64,000 nt of DNA from Rotaria macrura (Eukaryota; Rotifera; Eurotatoria; Philodinida; Philodinidae). Made by a program: the position numbers and the translations under genes. Position 1 is the first letter of the stretch; the number at the start of each line of letters is the position of its first letter. Of this stretch, positions 10,810 through 26,000 are shown in pieces. Below the pieces are notes generated by a model. That model ran no database searches, was not told the origin of the DNA, and worked only from the letters and a program-made list of their open reading frames with translations. Location: positions 1 through 64,000 of the forward strand of contig OENT01000771.1 of the NCBI GenBank assembly GCA_900239685.1, written 5' to 3'.

Positions 10810-11532
10810 CTAAGTTCGATGAGATACAATGAATGTGACATATTTATTATCATAGCATATACGTCGAATCAATTCGACACCCACTGAATGCGTTACACAT
10901 TCTAAATTGGCACTTGTATAATTAGTTTTAATTTCAATAAGACGATCACCGATGCGAAGTTGGTTATTTTTTATAACTGACGCTAGTAAACCATTCGGAT
11001 CGATGTGAGAAATAAAAATACCAGAATCTTGAGTAGTTTCATCTAAGCCACCAGTAACACGAATTCCAAGCGGTTGATTTAATGCAATTGATGGTAGAGT
11101 TAAATCAATATGTTCAACACGTGCACGATTTAAGCGTCGAACGTGAAGCATAATAGATTGGCCGTGAGCGGAAGAGAAGGCTCTAACAGCTTCATCATGT
11201 GTCGCATGAGTCATGTCAATGTTATCGATTGAAAGAATACGATCGAAAAGCCGAAGATTACTTCGTCCATTATCGAATGATGAATCGGAACAATAATCGA
11301 TATGTACTATGATAATCAGAGGACCTTGTAAACTATCAATACCACCGCTGATGGTGAAACCATATCTATTGAAATTATCTTTTAAAGGTTTTATTTCGAT
11401 AAATTCATGTTTCCAATCAGTTTCTATGGATGAATAAGATGGTGGAAGTTCCTCGTCATCTAGCATTTGTGTACCATCTGAAACTTGATTACGATCAAGT
11501 AAACGAGGATATGTACTTGTATTTTGAATCAT
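10810..11532 (-). CDS. Two-PDZ-domain scaffold protein
   Basis: 240 residues from the ATG at 11532, no intron needed. An N-terminal linker of about 40 residues contains ELPPSY, a possible WW-domain ligand. PDZ1 (about 42-135) has the carboxylate-binding loop YGFTISGG; its fold continues through LRLFDRILSIDNIDM to a His at the start of helix alphaB (THDEAV), typical of class I ligand binding. PDZ2 (about 143-238) has PLGIRVTGG and LRIGDRLIEI. The closest look is to the PDZ repeats of DLG/Scribble-type polarity scaffolds, but no SH3 or GK domain follows, so I do not assign orthology. It probably works at the cell cortex by binding C-terminal tails of membrane proteins. Confidence 0.8.
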   Translation of the reverse strand: MIQNTSTYPRLLDRNQVSDGTQMLDDEELPPSYSSIETDWKHEFIEIKPLKDNFNRYGFTISGGIDSLQGPLIIIVHIDYCSDSSFDNGRSNLRLFDRILSIDNIDMTHATHDEAVRAFSSAHGQSIMLHVRRLNRARVEHIDLTLPSIALNQPLGIRVTGGLDETTQDSGIFISHIDPNGLLASVIKNNQLRIGDRLIEIKTNYTSANLECVTHSVGVELIRRICYDNKYVTFIVSHRT

Positions 11533-12922
11533 GCGATGATAGTCACCTGTTTCTAAGAGAACGAAATACTAAGCGAATTTAAAAATAAAGCATAAGACAA
11601 CCTTACCTTGCTTTGTATATCATCGATAACCAACCGGAATTCGACTAAGTTATCATTTATACACAGATGCATGTGCATTTATTTTTCTTTCGTCCTTTCT
11701 TCTTTGCTTTGTTCGAATTCGACATTATCCAAAGATACTATGCAAACTTAACTTAAACTTAACTTGAGTTATTCTGTTTTTCTATTCTTTTGCGAATAAA
11801 ATAATTAAAACTCTAACTATCATTGAATTAACTGAGCAATGTTACAAAGCCATATTGTACTAATGAACAGTATTATAGTGATGAATCTGTTTCTTTTTTC
11901 GTTACTTGAAATGAATATCTGAATGCATTGAAATGTTTATTTACATATTAAAATTGGATCATATTGTTCCTACCACGATATTATCACAGATACTAGCGAT
12001 TCAATACTGAATAGTTCGCCTATGCATCTATACAAAGTAGCCAATGTCATTACTATTCGGAATGGTTGTATCGAAAGTTGAATGATTCAATTCAGTTCAT
12101 TGATAGAAATTCATGAAAAAATAATGAATCATTACAATGTCAATATGAAACTCAATCCAATACATATATAATCCAAAATATTTGTCATCGACTTTTTTTA
12201 CTTTTCTATTCGTCACATGACAAATAAACCGTCAATCGTTTGTGCAGCATTTGTATTCTGTCAATTCCGACTACATTTTATAGTTAAATTATATTTTCAA
12301 TGATTTCCTATTCTTTTATTTGCACGTACATCTTCGTCACCACGCGTGTACGAGCATAAAGAGAAAAACAAAAGGAAGAACGCTGAATTAATCCTCTCCC
12401 TATTCCATCTCATATTCATAATCGATGATTTCTTTTCAAATGCTTTATATATAAACATCAGCATATCACTAGTAAACGTTAACTAGAAAATAGTAATAAA
12501 GTAATAAAATGACAAGAAGAAAAACTTAAGAACAAAGCATAAAACTTATGTACATTGTTCCCCTCATCTCTTTGAACATTTTTTCTTGTTTATAGAACAC
12601 GCACACACACACACACACGCACAAACACATGGCTAATTCTAAGTTTAGATATATTAAAAAAAAATAATAATGTATAACAAAAACAAAATGGTGAAGAAAA
12701 AAAACGTTCGAATTAAGATATGAGAAAGAGAGAGAGAGCGATAGAGATGATTGAACCATCTCCTGTGATGTGTGTATGTAGAGTTTAGTAAACAAAAGAG
12801 AAAAAGAACAGGAGAATGACACGTCACAACAAGATGAATGCAAGCATATACTGTAATAAAAAGACAAAAGAAAGAAGTGACTAGAGATGAGGAAGAAAAA
12901 CAAACGGAAGATCGAACAATAT
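11533..12922. other. Spacer between PDZ gene and sacsin-like gene 3' end
   Basis: Holds the probable 3' UTR of the sacsin-like gene and the promoter side of the PDZ gene. It contains a (CA)n microsatellite near 12600-12620 and purine-rich runs near 12720-12900. Open frames over those runs are low-complexity artefacts. Confidence 0.5.
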
Positions 12923-14046
12923 TCACGGATACATAATATCTTCTATTTTCTTCAATAATTCTTTTGTATAATCAATAGCTTGTTCAGCTTGAGCTAAAAT
13001 AAATGTTTCATGTACGTCAAGAAATAAAATCAAATGAAAAAACAACTTACAAACAGTGAATACTTCAGCTGGAATTTTTGCAAATCGAGCTGCATTAGGA
13101 TATTGCATTCGATTTGGATCACCAATCCATTTGTACAATTTGTAACCTATTTCTCGTACATCATTATCGACACCAATCAATAAGCCAGGAATATCAGCTG
13201 TCATGTTTTTGCCGGTATCCTTATAATAATGGTAAGCTTTCAAAGCTTTTTCAGCTGCCTAAAAATCAAAATAATCTATGTACGTCCAGTGTTTCTTTGG
13301 CAACAAATAAAATTTTTGAAAGCTTGAATCGTTACATGTTTTCCGTACGATATGTATGCATAGTAATTCAGGCGCAATTTTCTAGTCATTCAATTACATT
13401 CATTCAGAGACGACAGTTTAAAGCTCGTCGATCAATATTTTTTCACTACAGTTTCCTTTCTCACAATAATGAATTCACACTTGATTAAATAGAGTCAAAC
13501 CTTTATGAACTAGTCAGCTCGTACGCGAAACATTTTTCATTACAATGTTTTATTGTTGTTATTTATATAAGCTGTTTTTATGTGAATGATGATTCAGAAG
13601 AAAAACTAAGATAAATTGTTGATCACTAGAATAGATATATTTGCCTATAGATGAGCTCAAGTTTCCATACTTATGCTAACTGTGTAAATAAATATCAGTG
13701 AGAAAATGTCACGGTAATCAATATTTCTGATTGTTAATCATGAACACATGTCAATCAATCAATAGTAACTATCGTATGTTTCTACTCAGATGGCCTATGC
13801 CATTCAACTCTTTTATAATTTTGTTATCATCAATTGAAATATATAGTAATATAAAAATTGATTCAATGTTTACTATTCGATAACTTACTCGATAACATTT
13901 ATAACAAACCCAATCGTATGCAACTTGACCAGTCGAAGAATGCATATCACTATATGAACTTTCTAAATCATGTTGAGCTTGTTTAAGCCATCTATCGGCT
14001 TCAGATTGCTGATAATTACGTTTGCGACGTGAATTAGGACTTTCTT
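12923..14046 (-). CDS. SACS: Sacsin-like exons 17-19: HEPN domain
   Basis: Three exons (14046-13889, 13258-13051, 12993-12923) encode the C-terminal HEPN helical domain. Landmarks are ADRWLKQAQHDL in helix 1, YDWVCYKCYR in helix 2 and AAEKALKAYHYY in helix 3, the signature that links HEPN to the sacsin C-terminus. Exon 17 joins exon 18 in phase 0 exactly between CYR and AAEKAL. In human sacsin this domain dimerises and binds nucleotides. I see no Rx4-6H ribonuclease motif, so RNase activity is not suggested. The frame ends in TGA at 12923-12925. Confidence 0.85.
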
Positions 14047-17000
14047 CTATTGAAAAAGAAAACAAAAAAAAGATTAGATTAATGATTAGATATATTTTAT
14101 TTCTAATAGTATGTGTTTTAATAGTTAATATAAGATAATAAGCATTCTACGATGAATAGTCCCACAGTTACCCAAAGCAAAGAAAACTCACCAAAAATAG
14201 GATCCGAGACTAATATGAAAAAACAAAGAAAAAAAAGTAAAAATAATCTTTCTGTGCGTGTGTGGACTACATGCAAAATAACTACATATACATATATACA
14301 TATATATATATATTTATACATCTATGTAGAATCGAAGAACTTACTTCCTCCAGTGGATGATGAAGATGATGTTTGTGAATGTGTTCCATTGGTCGAAGTA
14401 TTTGTATTGTTAGTGGTATTTTCTTCGGTTGGACTGAAAAATCCATGACGTCTTGGAAAACCATGTTGACGACGATATTGCCATTCTTCGCGTGCTGTAC
14501 GAAATGATGATGAACGATGTGGGCTAAAACGTGTTTTATTCGCATTTGTATTTGTATCGTTCGTATCTGTTTGATCTTTGGGTATATCTTGATAACTACG
14601 TTTGGTATCGTCATTTGCATCTTTGTTTAAGTTATCAAAACTACCAAAACGATCATCAGCTGTTGTTGATGATGAACTTTGATGATGATCGGTTTTCGTT
14701 GTACTTGACTGTTTATTCCAGCTAAATCTTGGATCAGATGCAGAAAATGGTGTATGATGAAAATTATTAAATGTATTAAAAAAAGATGTTAATGGATCGT
14801 TTTCGAAATGATCGATTTGTTTACGTAAATGTTTAAATACTTCTGCGGCATATCGTTCACGACCGGGATTTTTATCTGGATGCCATTTTAATAATAATTT
14901 TTTAACGGTTTTCTTACGTTCTTGACCAGTTAGTTGATAGGCTTGTCTTACAGCATTGTAGATTTCTGTTTTAGTTAATTCAAGTTCAGCTTTATCAATG
15001 CGATCTTGTTCATTGGCTTGTGTCGATTCTGATTCAGACTGTGATTCGGATGCTGTATTACTTGATGAATCGCTATCAGCTGATGTTTGACCGTACGTTT
15101 TAAAGTTATTAAAACCATTTGTAGAATATGAATCGCTTGTAAAATCTTCAGCATTATTGGATTTTTCTGAGCGTTTTGAAGAGGAGTGAGTTTTTTCATC
15201 ATTAAATTTATCTTTATCACCACTTTTGCCTATAGACGACACACGCACAGTGAATCAATGTTTTCAATTCGAAATTTTCAAAGAAGGAGAGACCGAATGT
15301 CACTAAGTACGAAAAAAACCCTCGTCTGTTAGAAAAAAAAACGTATGAAATTACACGTATATATGTTAGGATGTATTTCTCGGAAATGTGAAATTTGATC
15401 GAGAAATCAACACCTGTAGTCCGATTGATATGAGTCTAAGTACTACAGACTATTCATCCATCTTAAGATTTCTTTTTTCTTTTCAAAAATGAACCATTCT
15501 TGAGAATTGTTCACAGGAAGCATACTCTGGGAAATGTAAGTTTGAAGTGTAGAGATTTTGTGATTTCAACCCGATAGCCACGAGTCGACGAAGTAGACGC
15601 CAACGGTTATTCGGTATGTTTCTACAGCAACCGAGAGCAACAAGCATTAGGATTCTTTTCCAATGTTGATTAACAAAGAAAAAAGGACGCTGAACGACAT
15701 TAACAACAGGTATTTGAATGGCTGGAAAACGTTCGTTAATGAAGTGATTGGCATGAGTTTCCGTGTTTGTAAAAGATAGAAATGTCTGGTAAGAATAACG
15801 AGTATGTTTAGATTGATCTTCCACAATCGTCATATGATCAATACCGAAAAATGTATTATGATCAAATTACAACTTTCAACCAAAATCAATATTATTATCT
15901 CTGAACGTATATCGAAATATTCAACGCAGTACTTAATAGAATAACAATAGTGTTAAATGAAATTAAGCACGGATGGGAATGAGTAATAATACGGCAAAAA
16001 CAGAAGATAGAGTATCAACAGAAAACGAGGGATTACTTTCTTCGTCAGCGGTTTGTTTTTAGACGAGAGAAAAGCAGACTTTAGCCTCTTAGAGTGTTGT
16101 TAGTATAATAAGCTTCATGAATGCAAATAGATTTCATATTTTAACCTCAAAAGGCAGTATGTTGACAAGCGTGTGTGTTTCAATCACACGATAAATAAAA
16201 GTGAAATTGACAAGTTTTATACTTTCTCTTATGATCAAAAAGTTATTATTGTTTTGAACACAAAAAAAAGAAACGACTCAAAAAGTGTGATGACGACTAT
16301 TCGATCTCTCCATAGTTTATTTTTATATTAATCAAACAAATAATTTCGATTAGATATCTCGGAAAAGAAGATAGTTAGCATTCTCAAAAAGCGCTTTAAT
16401 ATAATATCGAAATTCGAATAATAATTCTATTTTGTCAATATTATATTCAAGAATAAGCATTCGAATAAGCAGAAAATAGAGTAAGAAGTTAGAGCAACGC
16501 ACATGAATGTCATTCGGTCTCTTGTATTTCATATATACATGAATGTTTCTTAATTTAATTTTTTTTTCGTGTAACAACTATTCTTACCTTGTGTAGTTGT
16601 TGTTGATGATGATGATGATGATGATGATTTAAATGAATCTCTCTCGTCAACTGGTTTCGTATGTACAGCATCAAATATTCTTGACCAGTGTTCAAGTACA
16701 TAAAAATTAGATGCTTCAATTTTTTGTGTTTCATTAGCATCATTTATTTTACATATAAATACATATGAAAATGATGAATCTGATTTTTTCCATGACCATT
16801 CATCTTTATTATTGGTATTATTTTGTTCATTTGCATATTCTTTCACTATTTTTTCAACTTCACAATATATATATAAATCATTCATGCGAAATACACATAA
16901 ATCTCCAGGTAATATTTGATGTTGTTCAACATTAAATTGTTGTAATTGTTCAACATCATCTCCATAGACATTACCCGGCGATGGTATATATTGTAATTTA

Positions 17001-20000
17001 AGTATGGATAAAATATTTTCTTCAGTTGCAACATTAACTAAATTTAATAGTTTCGACATTTGTCCAATTGTTGTGGCTAATAAAGCAGCCATAACAGAGT
17101 TATCTAATTGTAATTCTGATAAACCTAAACATGGACTTAGTGCACGTGCTAAACACAATGTAAAATAAGGCTGTTCAGTATGTTTCATGCTAATATATAG
17201 AACAACATTTTCTTCGCCTTCAGCAACTAGATAGACAGCTTTTTCATCGACGGACTGATCAACTTTTTGTTGAGTCTTTTTATAGACTAAATTTGTTTCA
17301 AGATATTCGACACATGTTACTTTCACAAATGTTAAACGTTGACGTATTAGATTTTCGACATCATCGATGGATATAATTTTAGGATTTTGTTGTCGAGCAA
17401 CATGATTTGCAATAACACGTGCCATGCAACGATGTAAATGACGTGATGATAATAATTGATTATATTTTCTTTCAAGATTAAATAGAAATCGTTGACGATG
17501 AGACTCTTCATCTTCGGGTATGGTTATAGAGAATGATTCTTCATACTTTTGACTGAATAGTATCGGACGTTGACTAACAAATATTTTATCAATGATATCC
17601 TTGACATGTGCTTGTGTTGATGTTTGTTTTGCATTTGACGATGGATCTAATTTAAGAACACGTTCATTTGGATTAAACATGAATTTATCATGAACTAGTT
17701 TTGTCATGTAATCAAGTTTTGTTTTATCATCCATGATAACAATATCATTCGATTTAACTAATTTAAAATCATTCGATACAAGATAGAGACCTATAATATG
17801 AATAAAATCATGGTTGAATGATTAATCAAATGGGAAACAAAATGAAGTTCATATGAAGTTGAACAAAATTATTAGTAAGTTAAGGTCATCGTACTTGTTG
17901 AGAACTATTAATAGACTTGTGTATTCAGACTTCCCTGAGGGTGCTACATACCGATCAAATAGTAATAATCAATTTTACAATTTCTCAACAGACTATTATC
18001 TAAGACATCGAGTGTGAACATTGATTATTATGGATCATTAAAAAAATTCAGGTTTTTAAATATTTATTGATATGTCTGAAGAAAAGTAAAATGTTTTTCT
18101 CTTTTTGTAGAAGAAGGATTTTCTGAAAAGTTATATTCTTTATAATAAAACACACTGATTCGTGCACAAGTTTAAATCAAATCATATATCGATAGAATAA
18201 TCCATAGCATATGCTAATATGCACAATGTTAGTTCATGTATGTCCAGGTTCCTCTTCAAGTTTATGTTAAGAAAACATCTTTCTTCTTCAAGAAAAATTC
18301 AAGTGTTTTTCGTGCAACTCATTCTTTTAAAAATATTTTCTATTTCATTATTTTTAAGTACATATTGCACTCAGTCCATCAGACCTATTTTTAGGTATCT
18401 CTATTGCCAAACAAAGATGTTTCGATGAAGTTCTAGTCTTGTATTGGATTTCGGTTTTGTTTTTGGATCAAATTTTACCGAAAGAAGCAACACGTCTCTC
18501 TCGTGATCAAACAACTTCAACCTTCAGATAGACTCTCTAAGTATTTGACGTCCTCCTCCTTTCAAATATTCTAGTGATTCAATACGCCTCGGTCAGATAA
18601 ACGACTGATGATTAATTGTTTTCCATTAATCATCGAGCTTCACCTATGCATCTATGTCTCATATTCAATCGTATGACACATGAATAAATCACACAAATTT
18701 TATCATTAATCCGAAAAACAAGCCGACGTTTCAATTGACTACGCATGTTTCATGATCTTTTCAAGCAAAAAGAAACTAATGACTGCGTTTGAAGAAATAT
18801 TTAGTACAAAACAAGAAGTAATAACGATATTAAGTAGATTAGAAAAACATGACGAGTCTTCATAACATGCGATACTTTACAATGGTCTATGTATTTATAT
18901 TCCAACGATACACATCTTCTTCAAAGAATCTGTTCTCATAAGACTTTCATCCCGATGTATATATTTAGAGTATCCTGTTATATTCTCAATGTCAATAAAA
19001 GCTTTTTAAAGAATTCGTTTTATAATATCGAATTCATTCATGACAAATTCGTTGCTCAAATATTTAATAATTATATTTTTGTCTTACCAGGTAATTTCGT
19101 TTGTGAATTGATTGTTGAGCTAGCTGTTAAATATTTGAAAAAACATTCCATAGCTTTCAATGATTTACATAATTCATTTGAATTCAAATAATCTTGTTCA
19201 CAAACTTTAGATAATTTTCTTAGTATATCACCATATAACATAGGATGTGGTTCAGATTTAGTACCGATTTGTAGAAAAAATTCTTTATATTCATGAAAAT
19301 CATTGTCTAATGCAAAAATAAATGGCGGAATTTCATCTGTTACAGGTAAATTTAAACAAAAATATTTTGCTTGTAAAAATTGACGTCGTGTTCGAGAATA
19401 GATACATTCTCGATCTTCTAATTCTTTATAGATTTCTGTACGACGTTCAGATTTTATTTCATGTTGAAAATAATGATAGATTGATTTTAATACTGGTATT
19501 AGAATATCATCAATAACATGTTGTGATATTTGTACTTGAGGAGATTTCACGTCACTAAAATATACAAGAAAGAAAATTAAATAAAACACGAGATGAAGAA
19601 TTGAATTTAACAAACTTGAATTTTTCATATTTCAATGAAAATGTTTTGGCTAAATTAGCAAGATTCTTTTGTACTAATGCATAGGAAGGTTTTTTATTTA
19701 ATTTAAAGAATTCTAATGCATTTTGATCAATAGGTTCTTTTTGATCGTTCGCATCATTAAAATATTCGAGACGAATAAATTCTGGTAATAAATAGGATGA
19801 TGTCCAACATAATTTTGCATCTTTTAACAATTCACCATCACTTAATTTAATGCATGTGAATCGAAATGAATCATTCGGATGTGCTTCTGTTGAAACTGTG
19901 TATTGTTCATGTAATTGTAATAATTCATCGTTTTCCATATGCATTTGATATGGTTCAAGAAATTTATAGTCCAATATGGAATTATCATAGCGTGTCCAAT

Positions 20001-23000
20001 TTGCTAATAGATGTTCGTATAGATATTTCGAACGTTTACGTTGTTCATTGGTCCAGCCGTCTTGTTTGACAGCAAGTTGAATAGATTCCATGATGAGTTT
20101 ACATTTATCTGTTGATATGTATGAACGAAGACCACATTCTTTGAGAAATTTCAATATTGTTGGCGTATGAAACTGCTCATCTGGAAATTGATGTAAATCT
20201 AAGATAGAACGAATATTTTTTATATTAGGATCATATAATTCGTAGATTGAACAGATTCCAGGCGGATCACGCTAAAAATAGAAACGAAAATCATTCATAC
20301 AAATAAATATTGAAGTGTGTTGTTGTTGTTTTTATTTTACCGATGCTCTTGAGATTCCTGTGACTGTTTTTTGTGAATAATCATTGTTATTCACTGATGT
20401 TTGTGTAAATATTTCTAAGTGATCGTGCAGCTGTTTTCGACATTGTTCTTTATCATGGGGAGATAATTTCTCATCGACATCTTCAATAAAATATTTTAAT
20501 AAATTTGCTTGAGATTTAACATCTAATTTTCGAAAGTATGGTAAACATAATTGTAAAAATATATCCGTATCCGATAAAATATTAAAACGTATATGAGAAA
20601 AGATTTTCGTTAATGGTTCAACTTTCTTTTGCATTAATAGTACAGTTTTTTTCTCATGAAATTGTTCGGTAAAAAAATTTCGTTTAAATGATCGACGAAT
20701 TATATTCGACCAGTCTTCGTTTAAAATATACACGTGAGCAAAATTTTCCAATGAGCAACATTGTTGAATAGGCATTTGTTGTTGTTGTTGTTGTTGTTGT
20801 TTATCATCTGATGATACTGTTCCCCAGAGTGGTTTATAAATTTTTAATTCACGAAGTTTTTGAAAGTTGCCTTGATAACCATGTATTAAAAAATCATTAA
20901 AATACTTTAATATAATTACAATATCATCATCAGACAAATTGTTCGTTATTTGCGTATGCTTGTTTAATTCAAGTAAAAATTCTAAGACAATATTCGGATT
21001 TAATTCATCCATATTTTCAACTAATTGTGGATTTATGTGAGGGTCATCGAGACGTGCTAAAATTGATTCTAATTTTTTATTACCAAAAATTTTTGGAAAT
21101 GTTCGAGCAGGATTATTCGTTGGCATACTGGTTGCTGCTGATTGAGACTCCATTGATGGAGATGATGTTGTTGAAGATGATGACCCCGTAGCTGTTGCAG
21201 TTACTGTAGGAGTTTTTCGTACCTTTACACCAGCTTTTAGACAAACACGTCGATCGATCGATGGATGCACGTAATGCTCGTCTTGTGATGATGATGATGG
21301 ATTGGATGCTAAAGTGGCAGAAAAAAACAGCCAAATCAACAGAGTGAAATTCGATCGACATACAAATATTTAAGTAAGAGAAAATACAGAGTCACTCACA
21401 TGAATAATCTTTCTCTTTCTCATTTCTTGCTGCAAAATTAGTATTAGACGGAATTTTGAAGAAAATGGTGTGACTACTACGTTTTAACGGCGTCGTTGAC
21501 ATTCTATCGTATCGAAGTTTGTGATAAAAATACTGTTACTCTCTGTACATGGACAAATGCAGCCAGAACAACCAATACTGGTGTCGATTGTGGGAAGTAT
21601 AAGATGATGATTGAGAGAAAAGAGAAAAAGAAATGTACTCTTGCTTTCAAGCACAATACAAGAGAAGAAACAAACGATGCTGCGCAAGAGTAGGTGGTGG
21701 TAGTGGTAGTGGCAATAATAATAATGTAAACAACTATTGCCTTTGTTTAGATGTATTATTTATTCAGTCAAGTAGTTATGAAATGGGTTTCAGAAATCAT
21801 TCAGAATCTATATTGTTGTGTCTAATTGAATAGATCAATGATTTCGCCGAATTTTTAGCGACGAATAAAGTGCGTGTGATTTTATGGATGATCTAACTCA
21901 CCTATGACACATGGGATATTATTAGAATGAGAAGACAATATGAATAAGAATTGGATCGAATAGAGCACGAATTTAAATAAATTAAATTTATTGAAACTCA
22001 CCCATGTGTTCGCGTTCGAATGGATAAAAAAATAATGTTGATCCAGGATGAAGAACACAATCAATATTAGGTAAATGTAAAGTTATATTTGTACTGAATA
22101 CATTTGAATATTGTTCTATTAATAATGTATAAATATTTTGTAATAATGTTAAATCATCTTTATCAATTGGCTTTGTTCCGTATTTTTTTTTAATCTGTTC
22201 TATTATATTTAAAAGATCTTTACCATCAACTTGTATTTTAATTTGTAATAGATCAAGAAAAAAATTCTTATAATGTTTATGTAAAGATAATGGTAACGGG
22301 TAAAAGTAAGGCTTTAGAGTATTGGATAATGATGTACGAGTTGGAGCATGCCATAATAATTGTGGTACGGACAAAAATAAGTATGAGTCCGTCGATGATG
22401 AATCATTCATATAAATAAGACGACGTTGAGAGAAAAACTCTCGAATATCGCGTATCATTTGCTCCAATTGATTTGATTTCATTGATGATGATCGTTGTTC
22501 ATTGGATTTTAAATGTGGAAAACAAAATGTTTGTATGTATTCATATATTGAATAACTCATGTCTATAACGAATAAATAATTTCTATGCATCAATATATAT
22601 TAACTAGAGATGATTCTGGAGATTATTTTTGATGACAGTTGGCAAAAAATATGCAAGGATATCTCGATAATTGTTAACAGAAAAATAAATACTCTACTAG
22701 GCATCATTTCATAAAAGTCATCACAATGCTTGCCATTATACACACATTTGAAGACTCATTAAAAATTGTAAGATATTTTGAAAGTAGAAGAAACTACGGA
22801 CTCTGCTAGCATTAATCAATATCGTTTTCATCGACTGGACGTGAAACATAATCAATGCAATGTGTTGTTTTTATTGTTGGATGTTAGACATAAACAAGAA
22901 AGTAAATAACTGTTAATAGTATTGCTTCAAGCAGAATTTATTTTAAACCAGAGGAATAGTTTTTTCTGTGATTTCATATTTTCTCAAGTTTCGATACATT

Positions 23001-26000
23001 TTTTAATAGAAAAATCTGACAAGAACCAATTGTATGGAATGCTTCTGACTACTATGGAACATAGTTTTCGTTGATTGATAAGGATTGTTGACACCATAGA
23101 TTCTAGATATTTTACATTAAAAAAAAGAAACTTTCGTTTGTTATTCGTATATGATACAAGTATCTTGAAATTGTTACTAGATGGCTATTGTTTTTTATGT
23201 ATAATACGTTGAAATAGTCAATTAGAATGTAAACTGAATTCAATGTAGACACATTTTATTTTTCGTGCAACGATTCAATAACAAAAATTTTGTTTGAATT
23301 AAGAATCGATTCTCAATTTTATTAAATATAAAACACATATGTTTCGTTTTCTATCTAGACAAAGTTATCATCAGGACATGGGTAAAAGAATCTCATGATG
23401 GTGGAAATTCACTTATTTGACACACCGCTAATACAAGTGACTTAATATGTTCAGTTTTTCGAATATAGAATTAAAAGCAATTTGACTACTTTTTTTCACA
23501 TACAATCAGACTTAAATATAACTTCGGCATAGCAAAAAAAGAAACGTCGACTCATATTTTAATTCTGAACTTCATTGGCTTTCAAAATTTTCAGAATCGA
23601 AAATTGACTAGACACTTATTCTCTGAGTTCTGTTTAAATACTTGAAATTGATTTCGGAAGACTACAAAGTAGTCAATCAAGTGGAAGACTTCTAACTGCT
23701 CAGATATTTTCTGTTTCAATTTTCATCATTAAGGTGTGCAATCAAACATTCAATGAGAATTCTAACAAATGTTTTATGATGCATACTTTAAAAATTGTTC
23801 ATTTTTTTTACAACGAGAATGCCCTGCGACTAATTCCTTAATTTAAGTGTCTTTTTCACTACGATCTTGTTCTATTGTATCGTGCTGCACCATTTTCTTT
23901 CATGCTCGTTAATATGTATAATGTCTTATTCTAGTCTGAATACTACACTGTCACACAACATATGTGTATCTTGTATAAAAAAAACAATAATCGAGAGAAT
24001 ATTTTTACTAATTTTGTTGCTATCAATTATTTGAACTCGAACTGATCGTTCTTCTATGCAACTCATCATGATTGACTAGAAGAAGAAAAACGTTTCTTCT
24101 ACTGGTGATTATCGAAATTTTTTCGAGATTTAAATGATATCGTCAATCTTTCTTGTTTCTTTTTTTGCCAGCTTTGCAGATGAATTAATGTTCTATTTTG
24201 ATTGCTTATTCGATTTTCTTTAGGATAAAAAGAAATTTGTCCAAGTTGTTTGATAGTAGAAACAACTGACTGTCTTTTTTCTATGCTAAGTATTCTCTCA
24301 AGTGATTTCTTCAATTATGTTAGCTGTCACTTTGTTCTAGTAACTTTATATCAATAAAACTTGTTAAGAACAGTATTCTATATCGATGACATATACTTAT
24401 AGTCGATAAATAGTTCTGAAAAAGTGGAAATTCAATTTTCAAAAATTAGTCACACTTGCCATATGACAGGAGAACAATGAGAAATGTTGACATGAAAATT
24501 CTACATTGATTCGAGCTTATTTTTCAGACGAAGAAAATTATATTTCTGTCAGTATAAAAACAACAATTTGTTTTCTTTCGATACGGATTTCATGGAATGT
24601 ATAAGAAGTTAGTTATAATCATATTATGAGTGTAAAATGTATCTCATATCATCGAAGCTCCTATCGAGAAAGACTAAAAAATCATCAACTCTATTCGTCA
24701 ATACTGATAAGAACATCTTACCAAGTATATATTTCGATGTTACTTGATGGTTATAATTAACTGAACTAGGACCATTGATAACTGTGAGTTTTGTAAGTTC
24801 ATCCAATTGTTTTAATACATCACGCATTTCAATTTTACTCGTATCATTGAGACCAAGAAAATGTTCAACTTGCTTTGTTATTATTGGTTGTTCTTGAGCA
24901 TTTTTTGATTGTTGTGCTATTGGCCATGAACAACAAACTAATTGTTCATATTGTTGTGATAGAATATCTTTTGGTTTGAATAATCGTCCGACATATTTAT
25001 CACCCATCCAAGTTAAACTAATACCATTTAATTCAGTAGGTCGTTGTTTAATCGGTATAAATGGTAGTTCACGTAATTGTAATGATGAACGTGTACGTGC
25101 TTCTTTATCATGTAATGTTTCATGTGTATGAACTGCTGATGTTGCAGAATTCGTTGGTTTTTCACGTGATACGGCTGTTGATTGACGAGAACGACGATCG
25201 GATGAATCATCATTTTCATCAAACGTTCGAGTCGTATTCGAATTAGATAATGTTAACATGTCATTAAGAATTTGTAGTAATGCTAACGAACGTTCATGTG
25301 CTAAATCATAGTCACGCATGCGTTGAATTGATTCACAACGTTCGACAAGTTCAGGCCATGTTAAAAGATTATCATCGCACTTCATGCCTAGAAAAAGAAA
25401 TGTTTAAACGTTTAACGATTCTATAAATGTCATATATATGAAATTCAAATTTTGCTTTTTTTTTCCTATTCTGATTTGAATGATTAATAAATATGTAGGT
25501 ACTATTTGTAAATAGACTCTCGTTGAGATAAGCCACTTTTTTTGCAAGTCTACATTAATATAAGTGTGTTTGTAACAGAATGGGAACATATGTCACTACT
25601 CAGAAACGTTTTACCAGAAATTTGCAAAAGAAGAGAATATATTCGGATAGATGATGATATGATTCAACATTAGAATTTTTATCAAAAGATAAGTAAAAAA
25701 ATGAGAATGTCTATGTTAAAAGAAGAAATTATAGTTTTTCAAACAAACGAATGTGATAAGAAGTATTTCCATCTGTCTCGGGATTTAAAACAGAGAAGTG
25801 ATATTAATTGTAAATAATTGAATTTTAAGAAAAAAAGAACTAAATAGGAAGCGCTACTTCGTTTGAATGTAGTATTGACATAAGCAACAGATAATGATAG
25901 TGTTCGATAATAAGACTTTTCTTTTTATCTACGTTAAAAATCTAAAACTGAAGATAAATTTGTTACGAGTTATTGTAAGATTTGAATATCATTGTCAGAA

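Noticed and set aside
12526..12926. Two overlapping minus-strand open frames after the sacsin-like stop codon
   Set aside because: They cover (CA)n and pyrimidine-rich 3' UTR sequence and encode Cys-Val and Ser-Leu-Phe repeats.
24099..24314. 71-codon Lys/Gln-rich minus-strand open frame in sacsin-like intron 9
   Set aside because: Directly preceded by an in-frame TAA, no ATG, and no acceptor in the right frame.
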